From Pseudomonadota bacterium (GTDB lineage Bacteria > Pseudomonadota > Alphaproteobacteria > Rhizobiales > Xanthobacteraceae): a stretch of DNA of 9,706 nucleotides. The stretch's first letter is position 1; each line of letters opens with the position of its first letter. Shown here one piece after another: positions 1-6,402 of this stretch. The DNA is taken from positions 1 through 9,706 of the forward strand of contig JAEYTQ010000738.1 of NCBI GenBank assembly GCA_023433965.1, in the 5' to 3' direction. A program made the translations under genes and the position numbers. The notes under the pieces were generated by a model. It worked only from the letters and a program-made list of their open reading frames with translations. It was not told the DNA's origin and did not search any database.

Positions 1-515
1 GCGGCGACATCCGCGCCTCGTTCGACCGCATGCCGGTCAAGCTCAACATCTTCCGCATGATGGCCCATGCCGAGGCCAACATGATCCCGGCGATGCGGCT
101 CGGCAATTCGATCCTGCACAAGCAGAAACTCAGTCCGGTCCATCGCGAGCTCCTGATCCTCCAGGCCGCGCAGCTCGAGGGCGGCGCCTATGAATGGCGC
201 CAGCACGTGCCGATCGCGCTGGGCGTCGGCTGCACGCAAGGACAGATCGATGCCGTCGCGCGCGCAGATTACGACGCGGACGCATTGAGCGAAGCCGAAC
301 GTGCGCTGCTGAAGTTCGGGCGCGAGGTGGTCGAGAACGTCCGCGTGGCGGAGGCGACCTTTGCCGCGGCTCGCACGCATTTCAGCGACCAGGAAATCGT
401 CGAATCCATCGTCGCGCTCGGCTTCTACATGATGATGGCGCGCCTGACCGAAGCCACCGAGACCGACCTCGATCCGGCCGCGGGCATGAAGGTCTATGAC
501 GGCGGCAAGAAATAG
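1..515 (+). CDS. Carboxymuconolactone decarboxylase (CMD)-family protein, 5'-truncated by window
   Basis: The reading frame is open from base 3 (G-D-I-R-A-S-F-D-R before the first in-window Met at 30), and that leader reads like genuine family sequence, so the true start lies upstream of the window and the ATG at 30 is internal. The visible part (170 residues) has the CMD fold pattern: L-N-I-F-R-M-M-A-H-A, then L-S-P-V-H-R-E-L-L-I-L and A-Y-E-W-R-Q-H-V-P-I-A, the E-x-W-x-x-H segment typical of the non-redox CMD branch. The CxxC pair of AhpD-type alkylhydroperoxidases is absent; the one nearby Cys (G-C-T-Q-G) is not paired. Members of this branch often sit in aromatic, terpenoid or steroid catabolic operons, but the substrate cannot be read from the sequence. 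An SDR gene follows ten bases after its stop, suggesting cotranscription. Family confidence is high; function is unknown. Confidence 0.85.
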   Translation, partial: GDIRASFDRMPVKLNIFRMMAHAEANMIPAMRLGNSILHKQKLSPVHRELLILQAAQLEGGAYEWRQHVPIALGVGCTQGQIDAVARADYDADALSEAERALLKFGREVVENVRVAEATFAAARTHFSDQEIVESIVALGFYMMMARLTEATETDLDPAAGMKVYDGGKK

Positions 516-517
516 GA
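514..517 (+). promoter_or_regulatory. Ribosome binding site supporting the SDR start at 526
   Basis: AGGA overlaps the stop codon of the CMD gene and lies eight bases before ATG 526. It supports 526 over the in-frame ATG at 496. A second purine run, AGGGGG at 601-606, precedes ATG 610 and leaves that shorter start possible. Confidence 0.5.
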
Positions 518-525
518 CGGCCGAG

Positions 526-1371
526 ATGGCGGAAATCGAGAGTAAGCCGGACCGTTACGTCCGGCCGCCGAGCGCGGAGTCGCTGGGCGAGGCGCCGGGC
601 AGGGGGCGCATGAAGGGCCGCCGTATCCTCATCGTCGGCGGCGGCCAGCGCGTCTTCGACGCCGCCACCGACCCGATCGGCAACGGCCGCGCCATGAGCA
701 TTCTGTGCGCGCGCGAGGGTGCGAAGGTTGCCGTGGCCGATCTCAATCGCGGCTCTGCCGAGGAGACCGCGAAGCGCATCACCGATGAAGGCGGGAAGGC
801 TTTCGCGATTGCTGCCGACGTCACGCGTGAGGCCGATGTCATCAGCATGATCGAGGAAGCCCATCACGCATTGGGCGGGCTCGATGGCATGGTGCTGAAC
901 ATTGGCACCTTCGGCAAGACCGGGCTCGACGCGGTCAGTCCCGAGGAATGGAATAGGATCTACGACGTCAACGTCCGCGGCCCCATGCTGTGCTGCCGCG
1001 CCGCGCTGCCGAAGTTCGAGGATGGCGGCGCCATCGTCTTCATCTCTTCGATTGCCGCGCTGAAGGCGGGATCGCAGATGGCGGTTTACGATTCGTCCAA
1101 GGCCGCGCTCGGCGGGTTGATGCGCAACATCGCCCATCTCGGATCGCGCCGCGGCATCCGCGCCAATCTGGTCTATCCCGGGCTCGTCGATACCCCGAAC
1201 GGTCGCGAAGCCGGTGCCGGCCGCCCCAATCGCGGCAAGGGCCACGTTCCGTTCGGCCGCCAGGCCACCGCCTGGGAGATCGCCTATGCCGTGCTGTTCT
1301 TCCTGTCGGACGAAAGCGTCTACGTCACGGCACAGACCCTCGCGGTGGATAGCGGCTTGAGCGGAATGTGA
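526..1371 (+). CDS. Short-chain dehydrogenase/reductase (SDR) with extended glycine-rich loop
   Basis: A 281-residue SDR oxidoreductase, probably NAD(H)-dependent and cytoplasmic. Seen: the catalytic Ser in F-I-S-S-I-A (S174/S175), Tyr188 and Lys192 in Y-D-S-S-K, the structural Asn149 (D-V-N-V-R-G), D98 in A-A-D-V-T, and acidic D72 after beta-2, which favours NAD over NADP. The N-terminal cofactor loop is odd: instead of T-G-x-x-x-G-I-G it reads V-G-G-G (37-40), about ten intervening residues, then I-G-N-G-R-A (51-56). A roughly 29-residue N-terminal extension precedes the first beta strand. I chose ATG 526 because AGGA (514-517) lies eight bases upstream. ATG 496, inside the previous gene, and ATG 610 (preceded by AGGGGG; 253 residues, closer to the usual SDR length) are alternatives. 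The gene is probably cotranscribed with the CMD gene. Substrate is unknown. Confidence 0.85.
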   Translation: MAEIESKPDRYVRPPSAESLGEAPGRGRMKGRRILIVGGGQRVFDAATDPIGNGRAMSILCAREGAKVAVADLNRGSAEETAKRITDEGGKAFAIAADVTREADVISMIEEAHHALGGLDGMVLNIGTFGKTGLDAVSPEEWNRIYDVNVRGPMLCCRAALPKFEDGGAIVFISSIAALKAGSQMAVYDSSKAALGGLMRNIAHLGSRRGIRANLVYPGLVDTPNGREAGAGRPNRGKGHVPFGRQATAWEIAYAVLFFLSDESVYVTAQTLAVDSGLSGM

Positions 1372-1377
1372 TGGACG

Positions 1378-1887
1378 CTATCGCGCCGTCGATCGCGCAC
1401 GACAAATGAGATGATCCAGCGAGATGTTGCCGGGCCCGTAGGCCATGATGCCGAGCGCCATCGCCGCCCAGGTGAGGTGGATCGGCCAGCCGTCGGGCAC
1501 CGTGAGCTCGACGATGACGGTCATGAGCAAAAGCCCGAGCGCGGCAAACCTGGTGCCCAGTCCCAGCACCAGCAGGATCGGAAACATGATCTCGCCGCAG
1601 CCCGACAGGAACGCCATCATCGTCGGCGCCGGAAAGTGATATGGCCCGCCCGGCAGATGCAGCATGAATTCGTCGCTGAACAGCGTCACGGCGGTGTCGT
1701 TGAGCCTGAGAAAGCCGTCCCATTTCAGCAGCCCTGAGCGCCAGAACGGCACGGCCAGCGCGAGGCGAAGCACGAGCTGGACCAGCGCCGGCATCGCAAG
1801 TGTCTGGATCAGGCGGCTGGCCTTGTCGATGAGCACGCCTGGAGAAGGCAAGCCGCCGTCGGTCGTCATGCGTTGGTCGGTGATCAC
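1378..1887 (-). CDS. DoxX-family membrane protein of the bufferin operon (BufD/HvfX-like)
   Basis: A 169-residue integral membrane protein with about four hydrophobic segments (roughly residues 33-50, 88-108, 112-130, 138-154) and the DoxX-type motif R-S-G-L-L-K-W (50-56) after the first helix. I chose GTG 1887 because it overlaps the TGA of the preceding bufC gene in a GTGA arrangement and has GGAGA six bases upstream (1894-1898 on the plus strand); the internal ATG at 1869 has no Shine-Dalgarno sequence and would give 163 residues. DoxX proteins are regularly the last gene of clusters encoding a DUF692 enzyme, a DUF2063 partner and a small secreted precursor, where they are thought to be an accessory, possibly a quinone- or electron-transfer-linked partner; the exact role is not settled. 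The stop codon lies only six bases from the stop of the convergent SDR gene. Confidence 0.85.
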   Translation of the reverse strand: MITDQRMTTDGGLPSPGVLIDKASRLIQTLAMPALVQLVLRLALAVPFWRSGLLKWDGFLRLNDTAVTLFSDEFMLHLPGGPYHFPAPTMMAFLSGCGEIMFPILLVLGLGTRFAALGLLLMTVIVELTVPDGWPIHLTWAAMALGIMAYGPGNISLDHLICRARSTAR

Positions 1888-2666
1888 GATGGGTCTCCGT
1901 AAGCGAGCGACGTGAAGGCGCCGGCCTCGATCAGCCCGGCGATGTTCGCGGCGATGTCGAATTCGCTCGAAGCCTGCAGCGCCGCCGCCGCGGCTTCGCC
2001 CAGCGACCGCCCTGACATCAGATGCTCCGCAAACACCGCGCCGCCGGGCGGCAGGCGACGCACGGTGACGTCGAATTCGGGGCGCGTGATCAGGGCATCT
2101 TCCGGCCTGGAGGCATCGATGCGCATGGCCTCTGCATTGTCGCGGTTGGCTGCAAAGATCGTCACCGCCGCGTAGTCCGAGCGCAGGCAGCGTACGGCCG
2201 GATGCGGAATGAACACCAGATCGGCCAGACGATCGGGCGGCACCGCCGACAGCCGCGCCGGCGACAGTGGCGCTGCGTCGGCGGCGTGATAGGCGTCGAG
2301 CCAGGCCCGCTCGACGCGGGCGACATCGGCAAGCCACGGCATGGCCTCGGCATGTTCATATTGCGCGATGAATGCCGGAAAGTCGCGGCCATACTCGAAC
2401 AGCAGCGGCGATGCCGGCGGATGGCTGCGCACGTGGAAGCGCGCCATGACGCGAAAGAACTCGGTGCCGGTGATGCGCTGCACCGCCGGATAGATCGCGG
2501 CGAGCGCATCGATCAGGCTGACCGTGACGTTGTTGCGGTAGATGTCGTAGCGCCGGTCGGCGGCCTTGCCGTTCGGACCGGTCACCAGCGAGGGTGTCCC
2601 GCGCGCCGGATCGAGCAGCGCCGGCGCGAACGCCGCGGCAAAGGACAGGCCGGCCTCAGGCGGCAT
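1884..2666 (-). CDS. bufC1: DUF2063 / HvfC-like partner protein of the bufferin synthase (BufC1)
   Basis: A 260-residue cytoplasmic protein of the DUF2063 family, often labelled putative DNA-binding protein. N-terminal domain (about 8-105): Y-R-N-N-V (43-47), I-Y-P-A-V near 58-62, F-F-R-V-M-A-R (70-76) and P-P-A-S-P-L-L (83-89), a typical signature. A second domain (about 110-255) contains W-L-A-D-V-A-R-V-E-R-A-W and is the one found in HvfC/NGO1945-like proteins. In DUF692 systems this protein pairs with the iron oxidase and is needed for precursor recognition and modification, so the DNA-binding label is probably misleading here (family knowledge). The start ATG 2666 has GGGAG six bases upstream and overlaps the end of bufB by eleven bases, indicating coupled translation and fixed stoichiometry. 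Its last codon overlaps the DoxX start. Confidence 0.9.
   Translation of the reverse strand: MPPEAGLSFAAAFAPALLDPARGTPSLVTGPNGKAADRRYDIYRNNVTVSLIDALAAIYPAVQRITGTEFFRVMARFHVRSHPPASPLLFEYGRDFPAFIAQYEHAEAMPWLADVARVERAWLDAYHAADAAPLSPARLSAVPPDRLADLVFIPHPAVRCLRSDYAAVTIFAANRDNAEAMRIDASRPEDALITRPEFDVTVRRLPPGGAVFAEHLMSGRSLGEAAAAALQASSEFDIAANIAGLIEAGAFTSLAYGDPS
1894..1898 (-). promoter_or_regulatory. Ribosome binding site for the GTG start of the DoxX gene
   Basis: GGAGA on the minus strand, inside the last codons of bufC, six bases before GTG 1887. With the GTGA stop/start overlap it indicates translational coupling of the two genes. Confidence 0.6.
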
Positions 2667-3573
2667 GACGGTCTCCCGCCGCTGTCGTGGATTGATGGCT
2701 GTCGAGGACCGCCTGGGCCGCAGAAGCTTCCGCCTGCAGGATCGGCCAGTCCGGATTGTTGCTGTCCCATTCGATCAGCGTCGGCACGGCACCCCGGCGC
2801 CGGATGACGATCTCGTAGAGCTTCCAGACTGCATCCGCAACCGGGCCGTCATGGCTGTCGATTAGCAGCAGATCGCCTTCGTCGTCGGCCTGCTCGGCAT
2901 GGCCGGCGAGGTGAATTTCCTCGACCTGCGCCAGCGGGAAATCCTGGAGATAGTCGAGCGCCGCGGTGCCGTGATTGGTTGCCGAGACGAACACGTTGTT
3001 GATGTCGAGCAGCAAGCCGCAGCCGGTGCGCTCCGCGATGGCGCGGATGAACTCGGTTTCTCGCATCGAGGATTCGCGGAAGGCGACATAGGTCGACGGG
3101 TTCTCCAGCAGCAGGGGGCGGCGGATCGCCTCCTGCACCTGGTCGATGTGATCGCAGACGCAAGCCAAGGTCGCTTTGGTATAGGGCAGGGGAAGAAGAT
3201 CGTTGAAGAAGCTGGTCTCATGCGTCGACCAGGCAAGATGCTCGGAGACCAGCGCCGGCTGATAACGCGCGACGAGGCTGCGGAAGCGCGTCAGATGCGC
3301 CTTGTCGAGCGGCCGCGGCCCGCCGATCGACATGCAGACGCCATGCAGGGACAGCGGATGGTCGCGGCGGATCGCCTCCAGCGCGCGATGCGGCGGGCCG
3401 CCGGCGCCCATGTAGTTCTCGGCGTGGACCTCGAAGAAGCCACGCCGAGGTCCGCCGTCGAGGATCGCCGGGAGGTGCTCGGGCTTGAAGCTCGTCCCGG
3501 CGACACCGCCGATTGGCGCCCCGAAACGGAGCGGCACGGCCGCAGGTCCGGTCAATCTGGTCACCGTGCTCAT
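2656..3573 (-). CDS. bufB1: DUF692 multinuclear non-heme iron oxidative enzyme (MNIO) modifying the bufferin precursor (BufB1)
   Basis: A 305-residue DUF692-family (MNIO) enzyme with a TIM-barrel fold, related to MbnB of methanobactin synthesis and to TglH. These enzymes use a di- or tri-iron centre and O2 to rearrange precursor cysteines; BufB enzymes are reported to convert Cys to 5-thiooxazole. The metal-ligand segments are visible in order: F-F-E-V-H-A-E-N-Y (46-54), L-H-G-V (76-79), S-E-H-L-A-W (110-115), L-E-N-P (156-159), L-D-I-N-N (189-193), E-I-H-L-A-G-H (219-225), D-S-H-D-G-P-V (239-245) and I-E-W-D (267-270). No ligand position looks lost, so the enzyme should be active. Length is in the normal range. 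The gene follows bufA by 40 bases and overlaps bufC by eleven. The ribosome binding site before ATG 3573 is weak (only CGGAA), which may keep enzyme levels below those of the precursor. Confidence 0.93.
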   Translation of the reverse strand: MSTVTRLTGPAAVPLRFGAPIGGVAGTSFKPEHLPAILDGGPRRGFFEVHAENYMGAGGPPHRALEAIRRDHPLSLHGVCMSIGGPRPLDKAHLTRFRSLVARYQPALVSEHLAWSTHETSFFNDLLPLPYTKATLACVCDHIDQVQEAIRRPLLLENPSTYVAFRESSMRETEFIRAIAERTGCGLLLDINNVFVSATNHGTAALDYLQDFPLAQVEEIHLAGHAEQADDEGDLLLIDSHDGPVADAVWKLYEIVIRRRGAVPTLIEWDSNNPDWPILQAEASAAQAVLDSHQSTTAAGDRHAA

Positions 3574-3613
3574 CGTGCTGTTCCGTCGGTGCGTCCTGGA
3601 GACGTCGCGCCGG

Positions 3614-3919
3614 TTACACCGGCTTCAGCGAACCCTTCTTGCCGTTCGGCAGCTGGATGTTGGTGCAGGTGCCGCCCTGCACGAATTTCCAGGCGTTGCC
3701 CTGGAAGTCCACGGTCGAGGTGCCCTGGCAGGTCGTGCCCGGACCCGCCGCGCAATCGTTCTGGCCCTTCAATGCGACGCCGAAGCACTTTTCCTTCTTG
3801 GCGGCGACAGCCGCATCGCCCTCGGCCTTGGTCATGGGGCTGGCGGCGGCAAGGGTCGCGAGCGCGGTCGACACCGCACCGGCGAGGACGAGGGAGGTGA
3901 CGGTATTCTTGGCAGACAT
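3614..3919 (-). CDS. bufA1: Bufferin precursor peptide, DUF2282 family, secreted copper chelator (BufA1)
   Basis: A 101-residue DUF2282 protein and the first gene of the minus-strand operon. It begins with a Sec-type signal peptide: a short basic stretch with K4, a hydrophobic core at about 7-26 and a likely cleavage site after A-A-A near 24-27. The mature part holds four cysteines, C45 (E-K-C-F-G-V), C56 (Q-N-D-C-A-A), C64 (G-T-T-C-Q-G) and C85 (G-G-T-C-T-N), the pattern of bufferin-1 peptides. In described bufferins some of these Cys become thiooxazoles made by the DUF692/DUF2063 pair, and the exported product binds copper and relieves copper stress; which Cys react here is inferred only. 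A signal peptide doubling as leader is unusual for a RiPP. The start has AGGAG at ideal spacing (3926-3930), much stronger than that of bufB, fitting high expression. Spacing of 40 bases to bufB1 supports one operon. Confidence 0.92.
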   Translation of the reverse strand: MSAKNTVTSLVLAGAVSTALATLAAASPMTKAEGDAAVAAKKEKCFGVALKGQNDCAAGPGTTCQGTSTVDFQGNAWKFVQGGTCTNIQLPNGKKGSLKPV

Positions 3920-3925
3920 CGAGTT

Positions 3926-3930
3926 CTCCT
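3926..3930 (-). promoter_or_regulatory. Strong ribosome binding site of bufA1
   Basis: AGGAG on the minus strand, six bases before ATG 3919. It is the best Shine-Dalgarno match in the operon and fixes the bufA1 start, so the signal peptide begins exactly at this Met. Confidence 0.7.
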
Positions 3931-3975
3931 GTTTCGAGATGGCGCCGCCCGGCAGGCGATGCGCGCATGGTCTCC

Positions 3976-4001
3976 TTCGCTCCGTGCACGCCCGCGTTAC
4001 C
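3976..4001 (-). promoter_or_regulatory. Candidate ECF-sigma promoter of the bufferin operon
   Basis: On the minus strand, GGTAAC (4001-3996) and CGAA (3979-3976) are separated by exactly 16 bases. This resembles ECF-type promoters and, from memory, the GTAACC-N16-CGAA pattern recognised by SigF of Caulobacter, which controls a bufferin operon there. Relative to that exact pattern the -35 is shifted by one base (GTAACG would give N15). A start near 3968 would leave a leader of about 50 bases before ATG 3919. No sigma or anti-sigma gene lies in the window, so the regulator would be encoded elsewhere. The match is by eye only. Confidence 0.5.
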
Positions 4002-4228
4002 GACGAGAACGCTCACGAGTCCGTGAAGACCGGTTGGATCGGCAAAAGCGGTGCGCGTGTCAGGGATTTTCAGGCAGGCGCCGGCTCAAAGCCAATGCCT
4101 AGGCTCTATCGAGACGTTAGCCGCCGGGCATTGCGCCGTGCGCGCGCTCCGGGCAGAGGTAACGAACGCGCCCCCGGTGGCGTAGACCCTGCCAGTGGTC
4201 CGCGTAGGACACGCAGGCGAAGGCGGCG

Positions 4229-6316
4229 ATGATGGTTGATCTCGAACGACGGCTCCAGGCGATTGCAAGGATGACGTTCAGCATCCGCCTAGCGGTGTCC
4301 GCGCTGGTGCTGGCGGCGATCCTGCTGACGGCCGCTCTCTCCAGCCTGTTGTGGTGGCGCACGGCAGAGGCCACCAGCCGGCAGCTTGCCTCCACCATCA
4401 ACGAGCAGATCGTAGCCGCGGTGCGCAAGGAAGTCGCGGCCATCGTCGACGAGGCGCGCGCGGCGCACACCGCGATCCGCACTCTGTTCCTGCAGAACGT
4501 GCTCGACACCCGGGAGGCCGACAAGCGCGAGTTCGTGTTTCTGTCCCAATTGCAGTCGCAGGCGACGATTTCCTGGGTCGCCTTCGGCTGGCCCGACGGC
4601 TCTTTCTTCGCCGCGCACAAGCTCGGCGATCGCCGCCTCGAGATGATGGAAATCTCGCTGACCGATCATCAGGGCGAGCGCCGGGTCGATGAATATGATG
4701 TCGTGCCCGGCGACATCGAATTCGCCAATCGCCGCTTCGAGCCGACCTCCTTCCGGGTTGCCGATCAGGCCTGGTTCAAGGCCGGCCTCGCGGCGGACGA
4801 GCCGCAATGGTTCAGGGTCATGGACCATGCGACCGGCGAGCGGCCGTCGATCGCTTTTGCGGGACCGATCGACGTCTATCAGGAACGGCAAGGCGTGCTC
4901 GCCGTCATCATCGAATATACGCGGCTGGCGCGCTTCCTCTCGCAGCTCGAGGTCGGACGCACCGGGACCGCCTTCATCATCGGGGATAGCGGTGAACTCA
5001 TCGCAGCGCCGGACAAGGCGGCCGACGAGCTCCATCCGGCGCGCGGCGATACCACGCTGCTGCCGCTGGCGCGCGCAGCGCCCGACAAGGCGGGCGAAAC
5101 CGGCCGCAAGGAAGCCTGGCGCAGCCGGCTGATGTCGGGCGGGGCTGCCTACGAGGTTGCGCTGGCGCCGCTGCCGTTTCCCGGCGGGTCGCTCGCGACC
5201 GTGATCCCGGAAGCCGAGTTTCTCGGGCCGGTCGAGACGACGCTGCGGCGCCTGATCCTCGGCCTTGCCATCGGTGCCGTGCTTGCGGCGCTTGCCTCGG
5301 CCATGCTGGCCCGGTCCGTCATCGCCGCCCCGCTGTCGCGCGTCGTCGGCGAGCTTCGTCACGTCGAGGCCTTCGCGCTGGAGCAGGTGCGACGCCACCC
5401 GTCACGGCTCAAGGAGATCGCGAGCCTGTCCGGTGCGATCGCCGAGATGGCGGCCGGGCTGTCCGCGTTCCGCAAGTTCATCCCGGCCGATCTCGTTCGC
5501 GGGCTGCTGCGCCAGGGCGTCGAAGCGCGGCCCGGCGGCAGCATGCAGGAGCTCAGCGTGATGTTCATCGACATTGCCGGCTTCACCGGCCTGTCCGAGC
5601 GGCTCGGCGATCGCGTGGTGCCGCTGCTGTCGCGCTATCTCGACATCACCTCGGAGATCATCGTCGCCAATGGCGGCACCATCGACAAGATCATCGGCGA
5701 AGCCGTGATGGCATTCAGGGGCGCGCCGCAGCCGCAGGCCGATCACGCCGCGCGCTGCTGCCGTGCCGCGCTGGCCTGCCGCAGGGCGGTGGAAGCATCG
5801 GGCCTCGTCGACGATCTCGGCCAGCCGCTCCAGATCCGGATCGGCATCAATTCGGGCCGCATGCTGGTCGGCAATATCGGCTCGGAGCTGCGGCTGAACT
5901 ACACCGTGATCGGCGACGCCGTGAACGTCGCCAGCCGGCTCGAAGGCGCCAACAAATCCTACGGCACGCAGATCCTGATCGGCGCGGCCACAGAACGTCT
6001 GGCGCGCGATGCCATCGTTACGCGCGAGCTCGACAGCATCGCCGTCTACGGGCGCGAGGAGGGGATCTCCGTCCACGAGCTGGTCGGGATGGTGAACGAG
6101 AAAGCAGGGGACCTCGGCTGGATCGCGGCCTACGAACGCGGCCTCGCCTCCTATCGCGCGCGCCGCTTTGACGAGGCGCTCGCCGATTTCGAGGCGGTCT
6201 TGAAGCAGCGCGGCCATGATCGTCCGGCCACCCTGATGCGCGACCGCTGCCGGCAGCTCTCGTCGACTGCGCCAGACGCCGCCTGGCAGCCTGTGGCGGC
6301 ACTGGCATCGAAATAG
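4229..6316 (+). CDS. Membrane-bound class III adenylate cyclase with periplasmic CACHE-like sensor domain
   Basis: A 695-residue receptor cyclase. Segments: transmembrane helix at about 18-43, a periplasmic region of about 290 residues (45-335) with dCACHE-like features (W-V-A-F-G-W-P-D-G near 116-124; D-Q-A-W-F-K near 179-184; T-G-T-A-F-I-I-G-D-S-G near 245-255), a second helix at about 340-361, a HAMP-like linker (362-415) and a catalytic domain (about 440-620), then a tail with one TPR-like helix pair (Y-E-R-G-L-A-S-Y-R-A-R-R-F-D-E-A-L). Catalytic residues: metal Asp D448, Lys487 and Thr559 (a K/T pair pointing to ATP rather than GTP), Asn566 and Arg570. The second metal-binding Asp is Glu491 (I-I-G-E-A-V-M-A-F). 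It should make cAMP in response to a periplasmic ligand, with activity possibly altered by E491. Start ATG 4229 has AAGG five bases upstream; ATG 4232 is equally possible. Confidence 0.9.
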   Translation: MMVDLERRLQAIARMTFSIRLAVSALVLAAILLTAALSSLLWWRTAEATSRQLASTINEQIVAAVRKEVAAIVDEARAAHTAIRTLFLQNVLDTREADKREFVFLSQLQSQATISWVAFGWPDGSFFAAHKLGDRRLEMMEISLTDHQGERRVDEYDVVPGDIEFANRRFEPTSFRVADQAWFKAGLAADEPQWFRVMDHATGERPSIAFAGPIDVYQERQGVLAVIIEYTRLARFLSQLEVGRTGTAFIIGDSGELIAAPDKAADELHPARGDTTLLPLARAAPDKAGETGRKEAWRSRLMSGGAAYEVALAPLPFPGGSLATVIPEAEFLGPVETTLRRLILGLAIGAVLAALASAMLARSVIAAPLSRVVGELRHVEAFALEQVRRHPSRLKEIASLSGAIAEMAAGLSAFRKFIPADLVRGLLRQGVEARPGGSMQELSVMFIDIAGFTGLSERLGDRVVPLLSRYLDITSEIIVANGGTIDKIIGEAVMAFRGAPQPQADHAARCCRAALACRRAVEASGLVDDLGQPLQIRIGINSGRMLVGNIGSELRLNYTVIGDAVNVASRLEGANKSYGTQILIGAATERLARDAIVTRELDSIAVYGREEGISVHELVGMVNEKAGDLGWIAAYERGLASYRARRFDEALADFEAVLKQRGHDRPATLMRDRCRQLSSTAPDAAWQPVAALASK

Positions 6317-6388
6317 CCGCGCGGAGTCCGTGACGTTAGCTCGCGTACGCGCCTTCCGCGGTCTGCGCCCTTGAGCTCGCGGGGGGCT

Positions 6389-6394
6389 TATAAT
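6389..6394 (+). promoter_or_regulatory. Possible -10 box upstream of the hydrolase gene
   Basis: A perfect TATAAT in a short A/T-rich island within the otherwise G/C-rich gap 6317-6492. No good -35 lies 16-18 bases upstream; the TTGAGC at 6371-6376 is only 12 bases away. If used, transcription would start near 6401, right at the inverted repeat 6403-6425, and probably needs an activator. Confidence 0.35.
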
Positions 6395-6402
6395 AAGGAT
6401 CC

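Larger units (their letters stand above)
3920..4228. other. Divergent intergenic region between bufA1 and the receptor cyclase
   Basis: About 309 bases with no convincing gene; the open frames here have poor codon character and no family signature. It holds the bufA1 leader and the minus-strand promoter candidate at 3976-4001. On the plus strand GGTAAC (4158-4163) lies 17 bases before CGTAG (4181-4185), a weaker match of the same style that would start a transcript about 37 bases before the cyclase ATG. No rho-independent terminator or riboswitch-like fold is seen. Confidence 0.5.

Noticed and set aside
30..515. ATG at 30 as the real start of the CMD-family gene
   Set aside because: The frame is open to the window edge and the preceding residues look like normal family sequence leading into R-M-P-V-K-L-N-I-F-R.
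382..1245. Minus-strand frame of 287 codons across the CMD/SDR junction
   Set aside because: It spans two well-supported plus-strand genes and has shadow-type composition.
1888..2337. N-terminal extension of the DoxX frame up to 2337
   Set aside because: The upstream part is Arg-rich shadow sequence of bufC1; the GTG at 1887 with its ribosome binding site and GTGA overlap explains the start.
1378..3919. Methanobactin or 3-thiaglutamate pathway
   Set aside because: The precursor is a signal-peptide-bearing DUF2282 protein and the partner is DUF2063, not MbnC or TglI types; no transporter or peptide ligase of those pathways is present.
4086..4268. Small minus-strand frame (60 codons) in the bufA1/cyclase gap
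   Set aside because: It overlaps the cyclase start, has no ribosome binding site that I can see and has no recognisable features.
4289..5398. Long open frame (369 codons) antisense to the receptor cyclase
   Set aside because: It lies wholly within a gene with clear catalytic motifs, is rich in Arg/Gly/Asp as expected for the complement of GC-rich coding DNA, and shows no domain.
6371..6394. TTGAGC plus TATAAT as a complete sigma-70 promoter
   Set aside because: The spacer is only 12 bases, too short for a normal promoter; only the -10 is kept as a weak candidate.
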